From Flavobacteriaceae bacterium (GTDB taxonomy: Bacteria > Bacteroidota > Bacteroidia > Flavobacteriales > Flavobacteriaceae): a DNA stretch of 64,000 nucleotides. Shown here piece after piece: positions 52,018 through 59,318 of the stretch; position 1 is the stretch's first letter, and each line of letters starts with the position of its first letter. A model generated the notes under the pieces. That model did no database searches. It saw only the letters and a list, made by a program, of their open reading frames with translations, and was not told the DNA's origin. The position numbers were made by a program, and so were the translations under genes. The stretch is taken from contig PKEA01000013.1 of NCBI GenBank assembly GCA_002862805.1, positions 1 to 64,000 on the forward strand. The letters run 5' to 3'.

Positions 52018-54798
52018 ATGAATGAAACAACTTTTTTAGACCAGTTAGCAAATCAAATAATTATTGATTTTCAGCATAAATTAAATAATATTCAAATTGT
52101 TTTGCCTAATAAAAGAGCGAAAGTTTTTTTATTGCAGTGTCTAAAAAATAAATTAACTACAACAGTATTTGCTCCTAAAATTATAAGTATTGAGGACCTT
52201 GTTCAAGATATTTCAGGAATCCGTTCAATTGATTCTATTGAAATTTTATTTGAGTTTTATGATGTTTATTTACAAATTACTCCAAAAGACCAGCAACAGT
52301 CATTTGAATTGTTTTCTAATTGGGCCAAAACATTACTACAAGATTTTAATGAAATTGATCGTTACTTAATAGAGCCAAAATTAGTTTTTTCTTATTTAAA
52401 AGAAATTGAAGCACTTAAAAGATGGGATTTAGAACCTGCTCAGAAAACATTTTTAATAGATAATCACCTTGAGTTTTGGAATAAACTTCCGCTTTATTAT
52501 GAAACATTTTACAAGCATCTTTTAAATAAAAAATCTGGATATCAAGGATTAATTTATAGAGAAGCAGATAAAAAATGTAAATCATTTGCAGAGAAACTTA
52601 GTGATGAAATTATTGTATTTGCGGGTTTCAATGCTTTAAATCAGGCTGAAGAAAAAATAGTTCAACATTTATTATATACAAATCAAGCAAAAATTTATTG
52701 GGATATCGATGATACTTTTTTAAAAGACCCTTTTCATGATGCAGGTTTGTTTATAAGACGTTTTAAACAAAATTGGAAAAATTATTCTTCACAACCATTC
52801 GAATGGATAACGAATTGTTTTCAAGATGAGAAAAATATTCAAATCATTGGAACACCAAAATCAGTTGGACAAGCAAAAATTGCAGGAAATATAATTGAAA
52901 AATTATCTATTAACGGAGCAAATATTAACAAAACCGCTTTGGTTTTAGGTGATGAAAATTTATTAATTCCTATTCTTTACGGATTGCCAAATACAATTGA
53001 GAGTTTGAATATTACGATGGGTTATTCAGGTAAGAATAATCCGGCTCAAATTTTAATTACTAAACTTTTCAAGTTGCATACAAATGCAATAAACAGAAAC
53101 GAAAAATCTTACACGCTTTATTATAAAGATGTTTTAGAAGTTTTAAATCATCCGTTGGTTGAATCTTATGTTAAGGTTTCAGAGCTTATTTCGGTTATCA
53201 ATGATAATAACTTTACGTTCTTTTCTCATGACACTTTAATAAGACTTTATAATGAGAAATATCCCAATTCAAATAATACTTTTTTCGACTTATTGTTTAA
53301 TAAGTGGAATTCAAATTGCGATGAAGTTTTAAAAACACTATCACTAATTTTACTTCAAATAAAAGAGCATTTGAGTAATGATGTAGAAGAAGAAAAAGTG
53401 TCTAAAACATTCGTTTATGCGATTTATAAAGTCATTAATAAGTTAATCAGTTACCAAGAAAAATACGGTAAAATAGATACAATTGAAACTTTACAAGTTA
53501 TTTACAAACAAATTTTAGATTTAGCCGAAGTTTCTTTCGAAGGCGAACCATTATCAGGTTTACAAATTATGGGAGTTTTAGAAAGTAGAGTTTTGGACTT
53601 TGAAAACGTAATTATAACTTCTGTAAATGAAGGTAAGTTTCCATCGGGCAAATCACAAAATTCATTTATTCCTTTCGATGTTAAAAGAGAATTAGGTTTG
53701 CCAACTTATAAAGAGAAAGATGCTATTTACAGTTACCATTTCTATCATTTGTTGATGCGAGCAAAAAATATTTATTTACTTTATAACACCGATAATGAAG
53801 GAATTGATGCTGGTGAAAAAAGTCGATTCTTAACTCAGTTAGAAATTGAGAAGCAACCTAAGCATACATTAACTCACGAAATTTATAATGCTGTATTGCC
53901 AAAAACAGCATATGAAATAATGGAAATTGAAAAAACGGAGAAAGTTCTTGAACGCTTAAAAGAAATTGCAACTGATAAAGGTTTTTCTCCATCTTCACTT
54001 ACGAGTTATATTCGTAATCCAATGCAATTTTATTTTCAAAGGGTCTTAAGAATAAGAGATGTTGAAGAAGTAGAGGAAAGTGTAGCTGTAAATACACTAG
54101 GAACAATCATTCACGAGGCGTTAGAAGAGCTTTACGAACCTTTTGTTGGAGTTTACCTATCAGTACAAAATGTTGAGATAATGTTGTCTAAAATCGAAGA
54201 GGTGACTTTAAAACAATTTAAGATAGTTTATAAAGAAGGAGAAATTAAAAAAGGGAAAAACTTATTGGCATTTGAAGTGGCTAAACGAAATATTTATAAT
54301 TTTTTAAATTCTGAGAAAAAAGCAATTCAAGATAAAGATGCTATAAAAGTACTGTGCCTTGAAGCTCCTTTAGAAGTTATTATTGAACATGAAGATTTGC
54401 CATATCCGGTTAAAATTGCAGGAAAGGTTGACCGAATTGAAGAACGAAATGGAAGTATTCGAATTATTGACTATAAATCAGGGAAAGTATTAGGAAACAC
54501 ATTAAAGATTAATGATTTTGAAGGTTTAACTGCTAATCTTAAAAATGAAAAAGTAATTCAATTACTTTGTTATGCAATGATGTTCCAAAATAGTGGAATG
54601 TTCCAAAATCAAGATATTCAAGCCGGAATAATTTCGTTCAAAAACATGAAAGAAGGCTTCATGCCTTTTGGTTTAGGAAAAGGAAAAAATGCAATAACTG
54701 AAATCAATTTAGAAACTATTGAATCATTTAAAATAGAATTAGTACATTTAATACTAGAAATTTTAAATCAAGAAATTCCGTTCAAAGAAACGTTATAA
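52018..54798 (+). CDS. AddB-like PD-(D/E)XK nuclease family protein
   Basis: 926 residues. The N-terminal two thirds resemble inactivated helicase modules (NIQIVLPNKRAKVFLLQCL, VIITSVNEGKFPSGKSQNSFIPFDVKRELGLPTYKEKDAIYSYHFYHLLMRAKNIYLLYN as separate stretches) without a usable Walker A. The C-terminal nuclease has GTIIHEALEELYEP (near 694), IRIIDYKSGKVL (near 814) and a QLLCYAMMF motif. The cysteines that hold the iron-sulfur cluster in Bacillus AddB are missing (SYIRNPMQFYFQRVL has N where the first Cys stands). Probable partner of the AddA-like protein at 46024. mscS starts 8 bases after its stop. Confidence 0.85.
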   Translation: MNETTFLDQLANQIIIDFQHKLNNIQIVLPNKRAKVFLLQCLKNKLTTTVFAPKIISIEDLVQDISGIRSIDSIEILFEFYDVYLQITPKDQQQSFELFSNWAKTLLQDFNEIDRYLIEPKLVFSYLKEIEALKRWDLEPAQKTFLIDNHLEFWNKLPLYYETFYKHLLNKKSGYQGLIYREADKKCKSFAEKLSDEIIVFAGFNALNQAEEKIVQHLLYTNQAKIYWDIDDTFLKDPFHDAGLFIRRFKQNWKNYSSQPFEWITNCFQDEKNIQIIGTPKSVGQAKIAGNIIEKLSINGANINKTALVLGDENLLIPILYGLPNTIESLNITMGYSGKNNPAQILITKLFKLHTNAINRNEKSYTLYYKDVLEVLNHPLVESYVKVSELISVINDNNFTFFSHDTLIRLYNEKYPNSNNTFFDLLFNKWNSNCDEVLKTLSLILLQIKEHLSNDVEEEKVSKTFVYAIYKVINKLISYQEKYGKIDTIETLQVIYKQILDLAEVSFEGEPLSGLQIMGVLESRVLDFENVIITSVNEGKFPSGKSQNSFIPFDVKRELGLPTYKEKDAIYSYHFYHLLMRAKNIYLLYNTDNEGIDAGEKSRFLTQLEIEKQPKHTLTHEIYNAVLPKTAYEIMEIEKTEKVLERLKEIATDKGFSPSSLTSYIRNPMQFYFQRVLRIRDVEEVEESVAVNTLGTIIHEALEELYEPFVGVYLSVQNVEIMLSKIEEVTLKQFKIVYKEGEIKKGKNLLAFEVAKRNIYNFLNSEKKAIQDKDAIKVLCLEAPLEVIIEHEDLPYPVKIAGKVDRIEERNGSIRIIDYKSGKVLGNTLKINDFEGLTANLKNEKVIQLLCYAMMFQNSGMFQNQDIQAGIISFKNMKEGFMPFGLGKGKNAITEINLETIESFKIELVHLILEILNQEIPFKETL

Positions 54799-54806
54799 AA
54801 ATATTT

Positions 54807-55649
54807 ATGGATAAATTAATTGAAAAACTACAGTTTTACTACGATACCATTTTACAAAATGCACCTGGTTTTTTAATTGGCGTTGTTGTTTTAGTTATAG
54901 GTTTTACAATTGCTAATTTTGGAAAAAATTTCACACAAAATCGTATTAAATCTAAAGTTAAAAATACGTTGTCCGGACTTTTTATTGCGCAAATAATTTC
55001 TGGAATTATTAAAACAATTACGATTGTTTTCTTCTTAGATTTAATAGGTTTTCAAGGGGTAACGACAAAGTTATTGGCTGGTGCCGGAATTCTTACTTTT
55101 GTAGCTGGTTTTGCTTTTAAAGATATTGGTGAAAATTTCCTTGCCGGAATTTTATTAGCTTTCAAAAGTCCGTTTAAAGAAAACGATTTAATTGAAACTG
55201 AAAATGTAATTGGTTATGTGAAAGAGTTAAGAATTAGAGAAACCGTTATTAAAACCACCGATGGAAAAGATGTTTTTGTGCCCAATTCTCAAATTTTAAC
55301 TTCTCCATTAATTAATTATACTATTGATGGTTTTCTAAGAAATGAGTTTATGCTTGGTTTGGATTATTCTAGTGATCTTCAAAAAGCAATTGAAATAATT
55401 ATTGAATCGGTTTCTAAAACAGAAGGGGTTTTACTTGGCGAAAAAAAACCAACAGTTGTAATTGATGAATTTGCAACAAGTACAATTAATTTAAAGGTGT
55501 TTTTTTGGTTAGATACATTTAAAAGTTCGTCAAAAAGCTATCATTTAGGAGTTAGAACACAAGTAATGAAAAATGCTTTGCAGACACTAACGGATAATGG
55601 ATTCTCACTTCCATCTTCTATTGTGGAAATTAAACAATATGAAGGTTAA
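54807..55649 (+). CDS. Small-conductance mechanosensitive channel (MscS family)
   Basis: 280-residue inner-membrane channel that opens under membrane tension to release solutes. Three hydrophobic helices (about 18-36, 58-80, 86-112); the third, pore-lining one is GAGILTFVAGFAFKDIGENFLAGILLA, rich in Gly/Ala. The cytosolic beta domain follows (DLIETENVIGYVKELRIRETVIKT, VFVPNSQILTSPLINYT). Length is close to E. coli MscS (286). It is probably transcribed with the addB-like gene and overlaps the convergent hydrolase by 4 bases. Confidence 0.95.
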   Translation: MDKLIEKLQFYYDTILQNAPGFLIGVVVLVIGFTIANFGKNFTQNRIKSKVKNTLSGLFIAQIISGIIKTITIVFFLDLIGFQGVTTKLLAGAGILTFVAGFAFKDIGENFLAGILLAFKSPFKENDLIETENVIGYVKELRIRETVIKTTDGKDVFVPNSQILTSPLINYTIDGFLRNEFMLGLDYSSDLQKAIEIIIESVSKTEGVLLGEKKPTVVIDEFATSTINLKVFFWLDTFKSSSKSYHLGVRTQVMKNALQTLTDNGFSLPSSIVEIKQYEG

Positions 55650-56428
55650 ACTTTCTTCAAAAAACCTAATAAAACTTTCGTAAGTTCGTCTCTGTTTTCA
55701 ATGTGACTCATGTGTCCGTCGTTGAAAGTAACTAATTCAACATCTGAATTTTCAACTTGGTCTTTTGTTTCTTCGTAGTTTAAAACAGGATCTTTTTTCC
55801 CTAAAATTAATACTTTAGGATACGGAGTTAAATGCAATAAAACCTCTCTGTCGTTACGTACTTTCATGCCTTCTTGCGCAGCAACAATTCCTTGTAAAGG
55901 AGTTTTTAAAGCTTCTTCTTTAACCACTTCGATTTCGTCAACTAATCTATCTCTATTTTCTTCGCTAAATAAATTAGCAATTGCCATACGAATTGCGGTA
56001 ATGTAACTCTTCTTAACAGCTAAAATAGCTCTGTTTCTGTTTAGTTTTCGTTCGTCACTATCTGCTCTTGCGGTTGAGTTTACTAAAACCAAACCTTTCA
56101 TCATATCAGGGTATAATTCGGCTAAAGCCAAAGCAACATAACCACCCATAGAATGCCCAACTAAAACTACTTTGCGCAACTTTAATTCGTGTAACACATG
56201 GTGTACAGCATCTGCCATATCTTCCATAGTATGCACGTAACCCAAACAATCTGTTGAACCATGACCCAGTAAATCCACACAAATAACACGGTGTTTTTTA
56301 GCCAATTCTTCTATGTGGGCGTTCCACATGGTTGAATTTTCTAAAAAACCATGCAAAAGAACAATGGCAGTTCCTTTTCCAATATCTGAATACGTTATTT
56401 TGGTGTTTTTGTAAAAAGTGTGTTTCAA
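55646..56428 (-). CDS. Alpha/beta-fold hydrolase
   Basis: 260 residues when started at the TTG at 56428 (MKHTFYKNTKITYSDIGKGTA). The ATG at 56464 would put the first codons over an exact -7 box (TATTTTTG at 56460-56453), so it is probably not used. The catalytic triad is Ser in GHSMGGY (nucleophile), Asp in GKKDPVLN and His in DGHMSHIEN. LLHGFLENSTMW holds the oxyanion turn. Substrate unknown; esterase or lipase-like activity is likely. It meets mscS tail to tail with a 4-base overlap and is divergent from abiH. Confidence 0.88.
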   Translation of the reverse strand: MKHTFYKNTKITYSDIGKGTAIVLLHGFLENSTMWNAHIEELAKKHRVICVDLLGHGSTDCLGYVHTMEDMADAVHHVLHELKLRKVVLVGHSMGGYVALALAELYPDMMKGLVLVNSTARADSDERKLNRNRAILAVKKSYITAIRMAIANLFSEENRDRLVDEIEVVKEEALKTPLQGIVAAQEGMKVRNDREVLLHLTPYPKVLILGKKDPVLNYEETKDQVENSDVELVTFNDGHMSHIENRDELTKVLLGFLKKV

Positions 56429-56452
56429 TGGGTTGTTGATAAGTTGGTAGTG

Positions 56453-56460
56453 CAAAAATA
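56453..56460 (-). promoter_or_regulatory. -7 promoter box for the alpha/beta hydrolase
   Basis: Minus strand TATTTTTG, exact TAnnTTTG match, 24 bases before the TTG at 56428. It decides the start of the gene. Confidence 0.55.
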
Positions 56461-56462
56461 AC

Positions 56463-56486
56463 ATTTACGTTTTTAAAAATGTAAAT
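56463..56486. promoter_or_regulatory. 24-bp near-perfect palindrome between hydrolase and abiH
   Basis: ATTTACGTTTTT (56463-56474) and AAAAATGTAAAT (56475-56486) match as an inverted repeat at 11 of 12 positions with no loop. It lies between the two divergent -7 boxes and overlaps the box of abiH, the place for a shared operator. Confidence 0.5.
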
Positions 56487-56489
56487 TTG
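56482..56489 (+). promoter_or_regulatory. -7 promoter box for abiH
   Basis: TAAATTTG, exact TAnnTTTG match, 20 bases before the ATG at 56510. Confidence 0.5.
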
Positions 56490-56509
56490 AGAAAAGCATT
56501 TTTAGATTT

Positions 56510-57751
56510 ATGAACAGATTAGTTATTATTGGAAACGGTTTTGATTTAGCACATAATTTACCAACTTCGTACGGGCATTTTATTGATGATTTTTGGAGGT
56601 TTTTAAAAGAAAATTGTTCCAATGAAAATATTAAAAAACTTGTCTTTGTTGACGATAATTATTTAGGAATCTTTGATTTTGAAGATGTAAACAATTTTTC
56701 AGACTTTAAAAAAAGTGTAAGACAATATTCTGACGAGTATGGGAAAATAAATATTGAGGATTCTACAAAAGGTTTTATTTGTTTTGAAAGCCAGAATTCA
56801 AGGAAGCCAATCTTTAAATTTGAGAATGATTTTTTTAGAATAATTAATGAAAAAAGATTAGAGAAATGGGTTGATATAGAAGACCTGTATTATAAAATTT
56901 TAAAAGACAAACTAAATGGAAATAGGTTTTTTAGTTATTACAAGAGTGTTGCTGAATTGAATGATGAGTTTGAGCAAGTAAAAAATCTTCTAGAGAGATA
57001 TTTGATAGAGAAAGTCGAACAAAAATATAGTTTTGATTACAATGAAAATGAATCTCATCAATTAATGCCTATTTATAATTTTTTAAAGCCAATTTCACTT
57101 TTGAGTAATGAGCATAATGTATTGAAAGAGTTTTCTGGCTCAGATGATGTGGATGAAATAAAAAAACATTTTGAAAAAGAACATAGGGAAGAATTAGTAA
57201 ATAAGTTATATTTCTTAAACTTCAATTACACGCCAACAATTGAAATTTACAGTAATTTGTTAAATAAAGATGACCGAATTGAAGTTAAACTAAATTACAT
57301 TCACGGTGAACTTGGAAATAAAACACTTAATAAGCTTAATTTTGGTTTTGGAGATGAAATGGATGATGATTATAAGTTAATTGAGAATTTAGATGATAAT
57401 GAATACCTAAAAAACTTCAAGTCTTTTCAGTATCTACAAAATTCAAATTATAGTAATTTGTTGTCTTACGTGAATAGCGATAAATTTCAAGTAATAATCA
57501 TAGGTCATTCTTGTGGTTTGTCAGATAGAACTTTATTAAACACTATTTTTGAACATGAAAATTGCCGTTCTATAAAAGTGTTTTATCATCAAGAAGAAGA
57601 CGAAAATGGTGATATTAAAGGAGATAATTATACAGATTTAGTTCAAAATATTTCTCGTCATTTTAATGATAAAAAATTAATGAGAAGTAAACTTGTCAAT
57701 AAAGAACTTTGTAAACCTTTACCTCAAATACAATTACCTAAAAAAGAATAA
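56510..57751 (+). CDS. AbiH family protein (possible phage abortive infection)
   Basis: 413 residues of the AbiH family, named after a lactococcal plasmid gene that blocks phage growth; the mechanism is not known. Typical marks are the N-terminus MNRLVIIGNGFDLAHNLPTSY with a G-N-G-F-D nucleotide-binding-like turn, the middle NFNYTPTIEIY followed by YIHGELGN, and the C-terminal VIIIGHSCGLSDRTLL with H-S-x-G-x-x-D. Length is usual. It is a single gene without toxin, antitoxin or nuclease partners next to it, flanked downstream by a REP-like palindrome, so it may have been gained recently. The defence role is by family only. Confidence 0.85.
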   Translation: MNRLVIIGNGFDLAHNLPTSYGHFIDDFWRFLKENCSNENIKKLVFVDDNYLGIFDFEDVNNFSDFKKSVRQYSDEYGKINIEDSTKGFICFESQNSRKPIFKFENDFFRIINEKRLEKWVDIEDLYYKILKDKLNGNRFFSYYKSVAELNDEFEQVKNLLERYLIEKVEQKYSFDYNENESHQLMPIYNFLKPISLLSNEHNVLKEFSGSDDVDEIKKHFEKEHREELVNKLYFLNFNYTPTIEIYSNLLNKDDRIEVKLNYIHGELGNKTLNKLNFGFGDEMDDDYKLIENLDDNEYLKNFKSFQYLQNSNYSNLLSYVNSDKFQVIIIGHSCGLSDRTLLNTIFEHENCRSIKVFYHQEEDENGDIKGDNYTDLVQNISRHFNDKKLMRSKLVNKELCKPLPQIQLPKKE

Positions 57752-57763
57752 GACACAATCTTG

Positions 57764-57817
57764 TCATTTCGACAAAGGAGAAATCACATTAGTGAGATTC
57801 TTCCTTCGTCAGAATGA
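57764..57817. repeat. REP-like palindromic repeat behind abiH
   Basis: Arm 1 is 57764-57785 (TCATTTCGACAAAGGAG...), arm 2 is 57796-57817 (...CTTCGTCAGAATGA); they match as an inverted repeat at 17 of 22 positions around a 10-base loop. Sequences of this form (TCATTTCGAC...AGAATGA) recur in many flavobacterial intergenic regions as I recall. Only this copy is in the window. Confidence 0.65.
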
Positions 57818-57830
57818 TAACTTTGAGCAT

Positions 57831-57862
57831 AAAAAAACGATTTACATTTCTGCAAACCGTTT
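57831..57862 (-). terminator. Terminator of pepP
   Basis: On the minus strand AAACGGTTTGCA (57862-57851), GAAA loop, TGTAAATCGTTT (57846-57835) pair over twelve positions with two G-U, followed by T. On the plus strand the same two pairs are mismatched, so it mainly serves pepP. Confidence 0.75.
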
Positions 57863-57868
57863 CTTTTA

Positions 57869-57894
57869 AACTTATAACCTATAAACTCTTAAAC
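57869..57894. repeat. Second copy of the AACYTNTA tandem repeat
   Basis: AACTTATA, ACCTATA, AACTCTTA and AAC follow one another with a 7-8 base period at the 3' end of pepP. The unit is the same as at 41915-41950. Confidence 0.55.
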
Positions 57895-57899
57895 AAAAT

Positions 57900-59192
57900 T
57901 TAAGAATTCATTATCGACTCAATTTCATCGATCTCAATAGGAATGTTGCGCATCAAATTAAATGGCTCTCCATTAGCTTGAATTACAACATCGTCTTCTA
58001 AACGAATTCCAAAACCTTCTTTTGGAAGATAAATTCCTGGCTCAACGGTAAAAACCATATTTGCTTGCATTGGCTCGAACAACAAACCATAATCGTGCGT
58101 ATCTAATCCCATGTGATGCGAAGTTCCGTGCATAAAGTATTTTTTATACGCTGGCCAATCTGGGTTTTCATTTTGAACATCGGCTTTGTCCAATAACCCC
58201 AAACCTAATAATTCAGAAGTCATTAATTTTCCAACTTCAACATGATATTGTTTCCATAATGTACCTGGAACAAGCATTTTTGTAGCTTCGTTTTTTACAC
58301 GTAAAACAGCATTATAAACAGCAGCTTGCCTTTCAGTAAATTTCCCAGAAACAGGAATAGTTCTACTCATATCACTAGAGTAATTGGCGTATTCTGCACC
58401 AACGTCTAATAAAATTAAATCGCCAGCATTACATTGTTGGTTGTTTTCAATATAATGTAAAACATTAGCATTATTTCCAGAAGCAATAATTGGCGTATAA
58501 GCAAAACCTTTAGAACGATTTCTTAAAAATTCATGAGCAAATTCAGCTTCAATTTCGTATTCCATTACGTTTGGTTTTACGAAATTTAAAATTCGTCTAA
58601 AGCCTTTTTCGGTAATATCACATGCTTGTTGAATTAAATCTAGTTCTTCACTTTCTTTAACCGAACGAATGCGTTGTAAAATTGGGTTTGATTTTTCTAC
58701 TTTATGAGCAGGATAATCGTTTTTCCATTTTTTTATAAAACGAGCTTCACGCGTTTCAGTTTCAATTGTTGCTCTATAATGTTCATTTGTATTAATGTAC
58801 ATGGTATCGGCATACGACATTAACTCTTTCAATGTTTTGTCAAAATCTTGTAACCAAATTACGTTTTTAATTCCCGAAACTTCAAAAGCACGTTCTTTAG
58901 TCAGTTTTTCACCTTCCCAAACCGCAATATGGTCGTTTGTTTCTTTTAAAAATAAAATCTCACGTTGGTTTTCATATGGAGCATCTGGAAAAAGCAACAA
59001 AATACTTTCTTCTTGATCTACGCCGCTTAAGTAAAAAATATCTCTATGTTGAGCAAAAGGCAAAGTACTATCTGCTGAAACTGGGTAAATATCGTTTGAA
59101 TTAAAAATAGCAAGTCCGTTTGGTTTCATTTGAGAAGCAAACTTTTTTCTGTTTTTAATAAATAAGTCTTTGTCTATTTGATGGTATTTCAT
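57900..59192 (-). CDS. pepP: Xaa-Pro aminopeptidase (M24B)
   Basis: 430 residues from the ATG at 59192; the frame that begins at 59225 would start at the -7 box (59223-59230) and is rejected. Cuts the N-terminal residue before proline. An AMP-N domain (about 1-165, FIKNRKKFASQMKPNGLAIFNSND) precedes the pita-bread fold. Metal ligands: Asp pair in LLDVGAEYANYSSDMSRTIPVSG, His in FMHGTSHHMGLDTHD, Glu in TVEPGIYLP and IRLEDDVV. All ligands are intact. It is a single gene, divergent from the gene at 59319. Confidence 0.95.
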   Translation of the reverse strand: MKYHQIDKDLFIKNRKKFASQMKPNGLAIFNSNDIYPVSADSTLPFAQHRDIFYLSGVDQEESILLLFPDAPYENQREILFLKETNDHIAVWEGEKLTKERAFEVSGIKNVIWLQDFDKTLKELMSYADTMYINTNEHYRATIETETREARFIKKWKNDYPAHKVEKSNPILQRIRSVKESEELDLIQQACDITEKGFRRILNFVKPNVMEYEIEAEFAHEFLRNRSKGFAYTPIIASGNNANVLHYIENNQQCNAGDLILLDVGAEYANYSSDMSRTIPVSGKFTERQAAVYNAVLRVKNEATKMLVPGTLWKQYHVEVGKLMTSELLGLGLLDKADVQNENPDWPAYKKYFMHGTSHHMGLDTHDYGLLFEPMQANMVFTVEPGIYLPKEGFGIRLEDDVVIQANGEPFNLMRNIPIEIDEIESIMNS

Positions 59193-59222
59193 TGTGCAAT
59201 ATTGTTTTATTAAACTTTGACT

Positions 59223-59230
59223 CAAAAATA
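59223..59230 (-). promoter_or_regulatory. -7 promoter box for pepP
   Basis: Minus strand TATTTTTG, exact TAnnTTTG match, 30 bases before the ATG at 59192. Confidence 0.5.
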
Positions 59231-59318
59231 ATAACTTTAAAAGGAATAGTTGTTAATTCCGATGTAAAATTTTGACATGCAGCAATTATTGGTTAATTTT
59301 CCAATCAAATTTTTCCTC

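Noticed and set aside
56429-56464. ATG start of the alpha/beta hydrolase at 56464
   Set aside because: The -7 box TATTTTTG lies inside those first codons; the TTG at 56428 gives the family-like start.
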